Positions 24,801 through 34,154 of a DNA stretch of 64,000 nt are shown here, piece by piece (the first letter of the stretch is position 1; the number at the start of each line of letters is the position of its first letter). The notes beneath the pieces are model-generated. The model saw only the letters and a list, made by a program, of their open reading frames with translations, did not search any database and was not told the DNA's origin. This stretch comes from Enoplolaimus lenunculus (taxonomy: Eukaryota > Nematoda > Enoplea > Enoplida > Thoracostomopsidae). The stretch is from contig JASANG010001941.1 of the NCBI GenBank assembly GCA_030248215.1, positions 146,379 to 210,378 of the forward strand, in the 5' to 3' direction. Made by a program: the position numbers and the translations under genes.

Positions 24801-27104
24801 GCGTGAGATGCTTGCTTTATTGTAGATATCATAGGTTTATTGTTTGAAAATTAAGGCTAACTTGCAGTTTTGTCATATATATTTTGGCCCATTTAAAGAC
24901 CAGGCGCGGAACGTTTTTCTATGGGACTGCACTAGAGTAAGCTTAAGCTTTTAGATTAATTTTTTGCTTGGCTTAGGCTTAGTAATATGTTTATAATACA
25001 GTTCCCCCCTGTTCTTTACATTGGCCTATATTTTAAAGAATGTCACACGGAGTGTTCTTACTATGTGGCCATTATTTATCAATGGATAAAATGACAATAG
25101 GCAAAAAGGCAGAAATATAGTGCTCTCGGTAGGATCCCATAGTACAACCTCAGTTTGTTATTGAATAGTAGATATATTTAAGTGGATGGGAAGTATATTA
25201 ATAAGATTTGTTATAATTTTTATTTAATTTATTTCTTCAGGTGTTGGTGTACGCGGTCCGTCAGTGATTCAAGAAGCGAATCAGCAACAGCAGCAAATGG
25301 TTGAAGCACTCCGACAACATATCGTTGCTGCCCGTGGTGGCGTCGCAAATGCTGCAGTACCGGTTCAACCTGCGATGTCTGTTCCAACTCCGGTTCAATC
25401 GGCACTAAAGGTAGACGAGCCCCCTACGAAGAAAGCACGAACCGAAGACTCATTGATTTCAGAAGCCGACTTTTTGGCTCGAAATAAGGTTAGCGGTCAC
25501 GATATGTGTGGCAATATATCGCATGATTGGTAGAGATATTAATATTTTGATAAGATTGATGAAAAGCATACTTGACTACCATATCTATCCCATGCTATTC
25601 GGTGACATCATGGGGCGATTTGTTTTTGCATTGTTTGGGCTTGGATCGTTGGCATTTACGTTGTCTTCCCAACCAGAATCAGTGAAATATTTTCTCGGCG
25701 TTTGGCTTGGAAAACGGTCGCATTTTTAATTCAAAGAAAACTATCGGTTTCATATTATTTGGAATTATCAAAGTAAACATCGAATATTCAACGGTTATTG
25801 AACCGGTTTTGAACTAACTTTGAGTATATGTCTGTTTCAGGGACCAGTCACAATTAGTGCGTTGCTTCCGTCGGTGCCTGACAAACCTGAATGGAATCTT
25901 GTTGGGCAAACGTTGACATTTACCCTGCCACTTACTGATCCGGTACGGCTCTTATTTATGTTGAGTTCTTCAGCTCTGATAGCAATTTTGTGTAGTTCTG
26001 GTTTTGACGGAGAGGTGTATTGAAAAAAGCGGGCCGATTTGTGTTTGTCGCTGCTCAAACAAAGTCCAGCATATTGATGTTTTTGCTTCTATTTGTAATT
26101 TGTTATTTTAGATATCTGTTATTAAAGCGAAGATTCAAGATGCTGTTGGAATGCCTGCTAGCAAACAGAAGTTGAGTTATGATGTAAGTCGGCTGTGATA
26201 GTAATGTCGGTCACAAGTAAGCGCTGCTGCAATGCGCACGTGAAAGGTCCGCTCCGCAACAAAAATCAGGAAATGTACTTATGTTGTTCGACGAACTGTT
26301 TGTTATTCAACAGTTTAATAGCTAATTGCGGATATCATACTGCTTTGTGAAAACTCTACCCGGACACATTAAGCTGCCTAAATACTGTTTGACACATTCA
26401 TATTTTTGAGAAACACTGTAGCGGATATTATCGATCTGCAAACAGAAACGTTTTATTAAAATACTTTACGCATGTATTTAAACATTCTTCATGACCTGCA
26501 GCAATAAGACTTTGAACTTAATCTATATAATAAATTTGGCCCTAATAACGGCTGGCTTGAAAATGTCGGCAGGGAACAAGCTATTTTAAGAGTTTTTTGA
26601 ACGGAACGAGAACTTTTTGACCTTCACTCCGGATCCGCAACCTATTGCAGACATTGTTCTGGAAATTTCGGAATTTCTAGTTTTTACCTTACAGTGAATA
26701 GTATTAAAGTGTTCCTATTAATCTTTGTAATGATATACAAGCTTTTAAAGAGTGGTTAGTAAATCGTTATGGGAAAATCAGTCAGTGTTCACTAAAGTAG
26801 AGATAAATAAGTACCTTGTATGCCCATCCTGAAAAATGTTAGCTCCTCTAGCGTATTCCCCATCATACATTTTTGCCCTTATTTCGGCGTGTTTGCTGTA
26901 GGGTTGTGTAAAATTAGTCAAAAGATGATTCATATTAAACAACGATTTTAATTTAAAATTGGTTCTTTTTCAGGCATTTTAATCGGTGCGGTATTTTTTC
27001 AGGGTCTTTTTGTCAAAGACTCGAATAGCCTTGCGTACTATAATTTGATTAATGGGTCCGCAATTCAGCTTCAGATGAAAGAACGCGGAGGCAGAAAACG
27101 ATAG
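15871..27104 (+). CDS. SF3A1: Splicing factor 3A subunit 1 (SF3A1 / SAP114 / Prp21), complete, 18 exons
   Basis: Exons: 15871-16087, 16433-16471, 16690-16818, 18581-18746, 19466-19625, 19984-20046, 20518-20680, 20934-21168, 21591-21729, 22124-22300, 22572-22749, 23004-23095, 23512-23657, 24226-24677, 25241-25488, 25841-25942, 26112-26183, 27003-27104. They join in frame to 959 residues (human 793). SF3A1 is part of the SF3a complex of U2 snRNP and acts in prespliceosome assembly in the nucleus. Seen in order: GIIYPPPEIR, SURP1 (about 74-125, DKTASFVARNG), SURP2 (about 185-237, LTAQFVARNG), YRVDWEKH and YAQIDWHDFVVV (the conserved PRP21-like region), an acidic Lys/Glu/Ser stretch, VIVRKDYDPK, RRTDIFGT, a Pro/Ala-rich region with a long alanine run, TKKARTEDS, and a C-terminal ubiquitin-like domain (about 870-955) ending KERGGRKR. 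The ATG at 15871 has a good context (cacaATGG). The intron 9 donor (gtttga) is weak; all introns are GT-AG. Confidence 0.98.
16950..17075. mobile_element. Left part of a MITE (long-arm variant) split by a later insertion
   Basis: CAACAGTATCTCTGCG and repeated TATTCCTAAGCATAAAC motifs belong to the GGCCCATGTA superfamily. The element continues after the inserted hAT-like copy, at about 17548-17640 (CTTAATCCTAAGCACCG, then GTAAAAGCTGGATGCCC). It lies in SF3A1 intron 3. Confidence 0.6.
17076..17547. mobile_element. hAT-like element, CCGGAAT subfamily, nested in a MITE
   Basis: Ends CAGGGTGCAACCGAAATTCC and GGAATTACAC-type arm closing GGTTGCACCCTG. The 8-bp duplication ataatagc is exact (17068-17075 and 17548-17555). 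The arms are arrays of TTCCGGTTCCGG. At 472 bp it is the longest copy of its subfamily here. No transposase reading frame. Confidence 0.93.
17548..17690. repeat. Right part of split MITE plus flank shared with 51005-51090
   Basis: After the hAT-like insertion the MITE continues to GGATGCCCTGAACAG. The following GGGCCAAACAAATACTGC and CAGAACGCAACGCTAC also occur, as reverse complement, at about 51005-51060. The shared block is therefore longer than the MITE itself. Confidence 0.6.
18089..18455. mobile_element. hAT-like element, CGAATC subfamily
   Basis: Ends CAGGGTGGCACCGAATCC and CCTTTATTGTCACCCTG, with arms of CCGAATCCGAAT repeats. Flanks tcaccatt and cacctatt look like a target duplication with a small shift. 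Its core is the inverse of the core at 4350-4715. It is in SF3A1 intron 3, ending 125 bp before exon 4. Confidence 0.85.
20071..20270. mobile_element. MITE, GGCCCATGTA family, in SF3A1 intron 6
   Basis: Ends TGCCAATGTACAGAACAG and GATCTTTACATGGGAC; flanks aacggttt (20063-20070) and aacagttt (20271-20278) are an 8-bp duplication with one change. The left arm has an expanded run of CCTAAGCCTAAG-like motifs. The element begins 24 bp after the exon 6 donor. Confidence 0.82.
23770..23945. repeat. Dispersed repeat, also present at 53925-54105
   Basis: A block of about 175 bp in SF3A1 intron 13 shares with 53925-54105 the words TTCCAATTAACGCTAAAATAT, GCGCTTACTATTA, AGAGCTTAAA, GCTGAAAG and GAAAGCGCTCTATATTTT, in the same order and strand. 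Identity looks to be around 80 percent by eye. Inverted ends and target duplications were not seen, so the class is unknown. Confidence 0.65.
24886..25026. mobile_element. MITE, GGCCCATGTA family, in SF3A1 intron 14
   Basis: Ends GGCCCATTTAAAGACCAGG and CTGTTCTTTACATTGGCC. The 8-bp duplication tatatttt is exact (24878-24885 and 25027-25034). At 141 bp it is the shortest full copy in the window. Confidence 0.9.
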
Positions 27105-28111
27105 ATATTATATTCAAGCAATGCATGTGGTGTATTGTTTGCTGCATATAGCGGGAAATTTCAAAATTCGCTTTGAGAGTTGTCAATTTGTGATTTTAGT
27201 TTTTCCAGAGGTACATAGTTCGTGAATTCCGACGGAGTCAATGTAAATTTCATCATCTTATGATAGAAGGTGTAACAGATATCTTGTCGTTCAGACGTTT
27301 TTTTAAACCAGAATGTCATAGGGACTAAAGCATAAAACGTGATTGTTTTGAAGTAAAGGTTTTGTTTCACACCTTTTACGTAACATTTTCATACAGTAAA
27401 ATCAGAATGTTTTTATGTATTTATACTGATTTTGAATTTTGATGAGCGTATAGCAGCCTCGGGCTATAGAACAACTACAACAAGTTGTTTGCATCGGTTT
27501 CATTTATTCATAAAATTTAGAAGGTTTTAACTGAAAATCTGCCAGATATTACCCGGAACTTTTTTTATTTGCCGTTTGTACTATAAATATGGTCTTTCAA
27601 ATTGTACTTCGTAGTGCACGTTTGTACTTCTGCTTCGTTTGTAAAAAAACGGATTAAAAATTAAATAGATTTGCTTATATGAATCTTGCCGATACGAAGT
27701 TTAAGGTGGAATTTTCTAAAAATACTCTCAAAACGCTTTTTTACAATTTCCAAATTCTTGTTCAATTTTATGGCCCATTTAATGATCAGGGGTGGAACGT
27801 TTTTCTGTGGGACTGGATAAGAGTAAAGCTTTGGACTATTTTTTTTGCTTGGCTTTGGATTCAGAGTATGCTCATTCTTAGGCTTAGGCTACGAGTATGC
27901 TTATAATACTGTTCCGCCCCTGTCCTTTACATTGGCCAATTTTATTTAGTTAAGCGTAATTTTAGCTGTCTGATTTTGCTTCAGCTTGGGCTCCGGTAAA
28001 TTTTGTCGACATTCGGTATTTCTCGTCTCTAATTGCACCGTTAAACGCATTGTTCACACTTCCTTCGTCGGCGTTTAATTACTTGATATGCTTTCTTAGC
28101 ATTCAACAAAT
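27105..28111. other. Spacer between SF3A1 and DNAL4
   Basis: This is the SF3A1 3' UTR plus about 1 kb of spacer, with one MITE (27772-27937) and a weak GGCTCCGG-arm fragment near 27985-28045. DNAL4 follows on the same strand. An AG preceded by a pyrimidine-rich stretch stands 12 bases before the DNAL4 ATG, so a 5' UTR intron or a leader splice is possible. Confidence 0.5.
27772..27937. mobile_element. MITE, GGCCCATGTA family
   Basis: Ends GGCCCATTTAATGATCAGG and CTGTCCTTTACATTGGCC, with an exact 8-bp duplication aattttat (27764-27771, 27938-27945). The interior has CTTAGGCTTAGGCTACG. Confidence 0.9.
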
Positions 28112-30175
28112 ATGACCGAAACAGTTGCTCAGGATATTGACAGCGGTGGACGATTTTGTACTTCTAAGCCTCGTACGTTGCAAGTACAAAGTCCGTTTAA
28201 TAGGTTGTTCACTACACCTTTGATTCGAGTAAGTTGCCGAGGTATTTGTTTTAATGAAGTGTGATGCTTGAAATTAGAATATTTTATTGAAGGGTTAAGA
28301 GTTTCACACTTTTGTATCAAAGTCTCTAGTTTCAGTTTCTCTTCTATTGTTAATGTCAGGGTGCGTCCGAATCGCAAAAAACCGGATCCGGATAGTGATT
28401 TTCTTACCGGAACCGGATGTTAACCGGATAGTATGTTTATAAAATAAATAAAATTTAGCACGTTAATGCGTCAGTAAAATTATCGCTTCATTTCTTGCTT
28501 TTAGATGGTTAGTTCTATGAGACAACTAAAATGCGTACACTGAAATAAATACAGTTGTTAAAAATGTCAATTTTTGTATTTTATTTTCTCAGTACTTCTG
28601 TATACTTACATGTGATGGGACTGAATACATGACATCTCACAACATAGTTTGCAATAATTTGAAATTTACGAAATCATCTCCAAAATCCGGTAGGTTTATA
28701 CCGGAACCGGATGCTGGTTTTTTGCCGGATAGTAAACCGGAGCCGGATATTCGGTCGCACCCTAGGTAATGTATACAGGCCTATGCTTATTTCTGCTTAT
28801 CTTTTAGTTGGCTTAGTTGTTGAATTAGGTTTAGGTTTAAATTTATATTTATAAGTGTATTTTACGTACCTGACGGCTATTTTATATTATTTTTTATGTA
28901 AGTCGTGTTAACGTGGTTTAGCGTTTTGTTTTTAGCATTGCGATATGCCAGATATGATGCGTGACGATGTGCTTGATCTTTGCCTTGCATCTTGTGACCG
29001 CCACAGCAATAACCAGGTAAATAGTTGTATAGAAATCGGTTAAATTTGAATTTTGTGATATGGTGTTCACGAAGGTGCCAAACGGAGCGGGATTATATCG
29101 AAATCGAAAGTGCAATCGGGACAGCGATGTTATTAGTACTTCAAAGACATACAATGCGGAAAAAATTGTGCGAAATCAAACGTCACCAATGACCAAGCGT
29201 AAACGTTCTAAGCTCCAGTTCATATTCCGATTAAACTTTTAATCCTAAACGGGATAGAAACGTGTATTAATTGAACAGGAATTATAACCCGAATTTCCGT
29301 TTGCACCCTATTGTTCACAGTGAAAAACTTAATTTCATAAGCCTATGTATAGAACAGGGTCGGAACAGTGGTACAAGCATATTCGTTAGCCGAAACCTAA
29401 GCCTAAGCGTAAGGATTAGCCTATTCCTAAGCCTAAGCCTAGGGAAAAAAGTTAGTCTAAAGCTTAACTTGACACTATTACAGCCCTGCAGGAAAACTTT
29501 CTGTCCCTGTTGTATACATGGACCATTTCATAATAGGATTTTAATACGATTACATACTGGCAATACTGGTTTTAAGTTGAAGAAATTTAGAATAGGTCAA
29601 ATACTGTGTTTTACAAAATGATTATTTTATATTATAGGAAGCAGCACGCGTGGTTAAAGAAGCGCTTGATGAAAAGTACGGGGGTTCGTGGCATGTTGTA
29701 GTCGGTAAGTACATGATTTAAAACCCTAAATTAGACAATTTATTATGAATGCACGTTTTTGTAGTCAAGATGATGATGATATTCAATTTATACCAATCAA
29801 TTTTTCCATGGTTATATATGTACCAGTAGGCTCCTACTTGTATGTAGTGTGTAAACAGGAAGTGTTTGGATATCAGGCACCGGTTCCTCGGTCAAAAAGC
29901 CGGCATCCGTGTCCGGTTTCAGCATCCTTTATAAATATACCGGATATAGGGTATCTGATGATGTGGTCCCCTATGTCATTATTGCTGTTTGATTGTGCAA
30001 ATACTAGACATTTTAGTACGACAGCATAACCAGGCAAGTCACGGAGCATAACTAACGTAACGTTACTATTGTTTCCGGTGAACGATTTGGCTTAGAAATC
30101 ACTCATGATCTCAGTTCGCTATTGTATGCTTTTTATGGAAATAATTTAGCATTTTGTGTGTGGAAGTGCAATTAA
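28112..30175 (+). CDS. DNAL4: Dynein light chain, DNAL4 type (LC8-like superfamily)
   Basis: Exons 28112-28228, 28936-29016, 29638-29704 and 30078-30175 give 120 residues (human DNAL4 has 105). The match to DNAL4 starts at the end of exon 1: RHCDMPDMMRDDVLDLC, then SNNQEAARVVKEALDEKYG, GSWHVVVGERFGLEITHDL, and the end FCVWKCN, where human has VCVWKCS. LC8-type chains dimerise and dock short peptides of dynein intermediate chains; DNAL4 is assigned to axonemal dynein. The first 35 residues are not conserved. Introns 1 and 2 are GT-AG. The last intron has a good donor (gtaagt) but its acceptor, placed by protein homology and frame, reads ..gtttccG with CG instead of AG; a CTAAC branch-like motif lies about 25 bases upstream. 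No in-frame AG alternative keeps the conserved sequence. This could be a true variant, a non-canonical intron, or a base error. Introns 1 and 2 contain mobile elements. Confidence 0.92.
28357..28764. mobile_element. hAT-like element, CCGGAT subfamily, in DNAL4 intron 1
   Basis: Ends CAGGGTGCGTCCGAATCG and GGATATTCGGTCGCACCCTA. Flanks gttaatgt (28349-28356) and ggtaatgt (28765-28772) are an 8-bp duplication with one change. The arms consist of ACCGGATCCGG and ACCGGAACCGGATG motifs; the core is AT-rich. Confidence 0.88.
29340..29524. mobile_element. MITE, GGCCCATGTA family, in DNAL4 intron 2
   Basis: Ends AGCCTATGTATAGAACAGG and CCTGTTGTATACATGGACC. The 8-bp duplication atttcata is exact (29332-29339, 29525-29532). 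It has a long run of AAGCCTAAGCGTAAGG motifs. Confidence 0.88.
29870..29960. repeat. Fragment of a hAT-like CCGG-arm element in DNAL4 intron 3
   Basis: Scattered GGCACCGGTTCCTCGG, GCCGGCATCCG and ATACCGGATATAG motifs resemble the arms of the CCGGAT subfamily, but neither terminus is kept. It lies about 120 bp before the odd acceptor at 30077. Confidence 0.4.
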
Positions 30176-31413
30176 GGCTGTACAGTACTGGCTATTCGCT
30201 AGACCGATCTCGTCATGTTAGGTGTGTGTTATACAACAGGTGCCCTAGGGTTTAATCCGGTAGATATGATAAGTGAAGGCTTTTCAGAAAGCACCGGAGA
30301 TACAAACAAATGAGGCCTGAAAAAAAAATTTTAAAATGTTTTGCAAATTTTAAGTTTTTTATGTTTTTCCGATCTTTGGTTAAAGTTTCTATTTCGAAGT
30401 GTAGAGGTGAGGCTGTTTGTTGTCTTAGTTTTATAAGCATAATTTTAAACCAGAGGGATTTTTGATGGCATAGCTGAACATAGTGGCTTTAGCCGAGTGA
30501 TTTAGACAATCGCTACTCCGCCACTAGCGAAACGCCAGCAGTATACGGTAGGTGTTGATAAGTTTAAAATTACGTTCGTTTGTTTTTAGTGTTTATTGTG
30601 TAATATAATTTTTTCTAGTGTTATGAATTTCGTTCATTTTCCTTGTTTTAAACTTATTTTCAGTATGTTTGGTGGTATCAAACCGGATGTAACCGATTTT
30701 GCGATGAAATTCATATGTAACATTGTGCAAACTTTGTGTCATACGAACATAACTTTTCAAAATTATGAACGAAGTTTTTTGGAAGCAAGCCAAGCTTCCT
30801 GTTAAACAATAGCAGTGCGACTTTTTGACATCACGGAGCATTTATGTTAGGACTGCGTTATACTTTAGTGTGTCGTATTTTTAAGTAAATGCGGCGGTGA
30901 GCGGCACCGAGCAGCGACCGAAAGAGCTAAGTAAAGGGCAACATATAAGCCATTTAAGTATCTGATTTATTTTTTTACAAAAGCTTCTATACTGTGTTGA
31001 TATGATTCACTGCCAGTTCTTCGGTGACTGTTTTACATATTTTTTGTGATCTCAGTGTACATAACGTATAGTTTTTACAGTGTTATTTTAGCAGTACAGT
31101 TTAACTAATTATCTGTAAGATGTGAAACCATTTTTTTCTGGTAAATGGTATATTAAATTTGGATTGCTAATCGCGCCCTGTATGTGAAATAGATTCCCGA
31201 ACAATGTCCAAAACCAGGCGGTTATATGGTCTTCAGCTTCAATTCACAGGTTTTAGTCTTGAGCTGCTCAAATTTATTACTGCTCATTGCGCTGTCCCTG
31301 AATTAGTTTTAGTCGTTTGTTTAAGCCTTTAGCCATCGGTTAGACTTCCGCTTCGATTTTGTTCTTGCTGTGCGTTACGCGTGCGTTCTTTCGATATTAA
31401 TAGGCTGGGATGC

Positions 31414-31540
31414 CAAATTGACTCTCCAAAATAGGCTTTTCCTGACTACACAAACTTAGTCAAAGTTTGACACCACCAGAGTCAAATTTTGTCTCAGTTT
31501 GTGTAGTCAGAAAAATCCTATTTCGGAGAGAGTCAATTTG
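31414..31540. repeat. Foldback element (inverted repeat of about 55 bp arms)
   Basis: CAAATTGACTCTC at 31414 is the perfect reverse complement of GAGAGTCAATTTG ending at 31540. Pairing continues inward through AATAGG/CCTATT, TGACTACACAAACT/AGTTTGTGTAGTCA and GTCAAA/TTTGAC with few mismatches. The arms meet around a short centre, so transcribed RNA would form a long hairpin. It is probably a small MITE. Confidence 0.8.
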
Positions 31541-31956
31541 ATTCATCATTTCTTGCAGTGTAGTAGGTCCATGTCCGCCAAACAACTTTTACAGATGGCT
31601 ACTGTAAAATATTTCAATTCCTCCAATGTTCTATACTTGTAATATTTTTGCATTGCGATTGTATGTTTATCGCTGTAGTTTTAATATAAAAATTGAGTAA
31701 ATTTTTGTGTGCGAAATTAACGATATTCTTGTCTATCATGTGCAACAAGAGCTGCATGGAACCCGCGGCTAACGTGGGTAAGAAAATTTTGACGAGGGTA
31801 TATCCGCTTGTAAACAATTTCAAAGTGCGTTTACGGACATCTATATATAGAAATTCGTAGTCAGTACAAATTATTAATGAGGATGTTCTAAATAGTTTCT
31901 TTAACCAGACTATCTTTACATATATCACGCTGGAACAAAAAGAAAGAGCTATCGAT

Positions 31957-32705
31957 GACAGGAGGCGAAGTGCGTACAGCGATGGAATGTTTTCGTGCGA
32001 ATAAGTCACGCGGTATTGGCGGCATTCCCATAGAGCTTTGCTGGCATTTTTGTAACGATTCAGCGTCTGCTATGCAAATTATATAACTTTATATATTGGT
32101 CTATGAACCTTAGTAGCTATGATGGGTTGATCACTGTATTATATAAAGGGTGGGTATAAACAAGTCTCGAAAACTGGGGCCCATTGCTAAATGTAAATTA
32201 TAAATTTTTACAAAAGTTTATGCAAAACATTTAGAAACACTTATGTCAACAATAATGCATGGTAATCAGTCAAGTCTAGTATCTGGACGAGTGATTTGGG
32301 ATAATTTGAATCGCGTATAAGAAGCGTTATTAACTGCGCAGAGCTTTTAAACCGAAGCAATCGTTTTGTCTCTTGATAATAAAGCAGTTTTTGACTTACT
32401 AGAATGGAATTTTGTTTTCAAAACATACAAAACAATGAACATGGTACAAATTTTCGACGGGTGTTGAATTGTATATGCAAAATGCATTCTGGATGTTCTG
32501 TGATTGTTAACAGTCGTGTGTCAATGCCATTTAATGTGCTTCGCGGAGTTCGGCAACGATGCCCGATCGCAGTTAATTTATGCGGTTTCATCTGAGGTTG
32601 TAGCTCATTTTATAAGAATCGCGAAAATGTCTGGGATATCTCTATATCGTGTGAACACCAGTATTACTAAATATGCAAATGATACTAGTCTTTTCGCTAA
32701 TGGGT
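31957..32705 (+). mobile_element. Decayed non-LTR retrotransposon (LINE) reverse transcriptase fragment
   Basis: Translated plus-strand pieces, in shifting frames, match the LINE reverse transcriptase in order. They are ANKSRGIGGIPIELCWHFC near 32000 (family: NKSPGxDGxPxEFY), then LYKGW near 32140, NWGPLLNV near 32175, SLDNKAVFDLLEWNFVF near 32370 (family: LDxxKAFDxxxW), and GVRQRCPI near 32545 (family: GVRQGCPLS). The last are VVAHFIR near 32600 and ITKYANDTSLFANG near 32665 (family: QYADDTTLF). The catalytic YADD reads YAND here. Several frame changes and stops show it is dead. The 5' endonuclease region and the 3' tail were not found. The motif wording is closest to L1/Tx1- or Jockey-type LINEs; the clade is not resolved. 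Confidence 0.85.
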
Positions 32706-34154
32706 AAAAGAATTTTGAAAAAATATAATTTCAGCGAGAAAGTTCAGTTGGCAAGCATACCCGTGGGTAAAAACTCGAGTTCAAATGCTTCCACAGGTGC
32801 AAGAACGTTACTGGATGATTTGTCTAGTGAAAACAACAGGATAATCAAATGACTGTTTGATAACACATTATGATGAGAAAACGTACTGTACACATGGGCC
32901 ATGGTATTCCGGTTTGATTTGGAAACCATTTGTATCGCGTACTTTTCAGTACCGTAGGACTGTTGGGGCGAGAATAGACAGCTCTACACACCTGCGTTCG
33001 CCCCTGAAGAGCCACCGTACCTTTAGGTAAGTGCCGTTCAATTTAGTTCACTGTTGCCTTATACATAAATAGCTACTTGCAAGCTATGAATTCATAGCAC
33101 ATTGCCAGTATTTTCGCCACGCATCAATTTATGGAACCCGATGTTAGGGGCCTCGAAAATTGAAAGTTTGATTCCAGCGCTTCCGACCGGCTCGCGTTTG
33201 AGCACGAAGGTACGAAACAAACTGGAATTTAATTGCACAATTATCTTTTGCATGGAGCACATTGGGAGACTGGCCCTGTAACAATAAGAAGCATTCCGTT
33301 CACAAAAACACTGTGTTCTTAGCTAGAACTTCATTTCGGAAGGGTATGAGAATCAAGCTGGGTATTCTAAATGCATGTGAACATGAGTTTTACTGGTCTT
33401 TCCAGAAATGTAGGAGAGCGATGTATCCCGCTATTTCTCCCGCTGGTGGATGCAAGAGGGGTGCAGGGTTCAAAACCAAGATTTAATATAAGTGTTTAGC
33501 ATTGAAATGGCGTTTGGCTTCTCTATCGCGAGTGCTTCTACTAGCGTGCGGCCCTCCATTTCAGAATTCCTGGATCCGCCACTGATTCCTCTCTAGTAAA
33601 CCAGCTTTCTTGATTGGAGCATGAGAAAACAAAATTTCTCACGGTTTCAGCGATGTTTTGTTAATATTTCGCGAGTAATTTACTGAGGCTGTTATAAGAT
33701 TGTTTTATTTTTTCGTTTTTCACATCCTCTGAAAAACGAAAAAAAACGAAAAAATAGTCATTTAGCACGGAAATTAATGAAGTGTTTCTGTGTCTCAACT
33801 CGCTGTTACTTGCGCATATAATATAAATTATGCCATGCCCGTATTCTAAAAGGTCTATAGTACCCACTTCCGATTAGTTTGTTTTTAGTAACTTCGAAGT
33901 ATATTTTTCGCATTTCAATTGTGCTACCTATGTTCAAATTTTGCAATCTATTATCCACAGTTGTACATCGGCTTTATAGTTAGAGTATTTTTAGCACCCA
34001 ATATGTGACAAAGTTATAAATGTTATACCAAAAATAGTGTTAATCTAGTCTATATCGCAACGCAGCTTTAAATACTGATCCGAAATGCTTTAATAACAAG
34101 CTTTAACAGAAATGTCACCTGGCGTATAAAATATAATTGGCGTACGCAGCTAAT

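Larger units (their letters stand above)
30176..34154. other. Spacer with a LINE remnant and a hairpin element
   Basis: No host exon was recognised. The spacer contains a 127-bp hairpin-forming element (31414-31540), a decayed LINE reverse transcriptase (31957-32705) and, near 33530-33583, a sequence ending CCTGGATCCGCCACTG, which resembles one end of widespread short DNA elements that begin CAGTGGCGGATCCAGG. The remainder is unannotated AT-rich DNA. Confidence 0.5.

Noticed and set aside
4080-29450. CTTAGGCTTAGGC runs resembling the nematode telomere repeat TTAGGC
   Set aside because: They occur only inside the arms of the GGCCCATGTA MITE family, mixed with CTTAAG and CTTAGA variants and bounded by inverted ends with target duplications. 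They are not telomeric tracts.
29705-30077. Alternative AG acceptors for DNAL4 exon 4 (for example before GCAAGTCACGG near 30034)
   Set aside because: They put the downstream sequence in the wrong frame, reaching a stop soon after, and lose the conserved GERFGLEITHD sequence.
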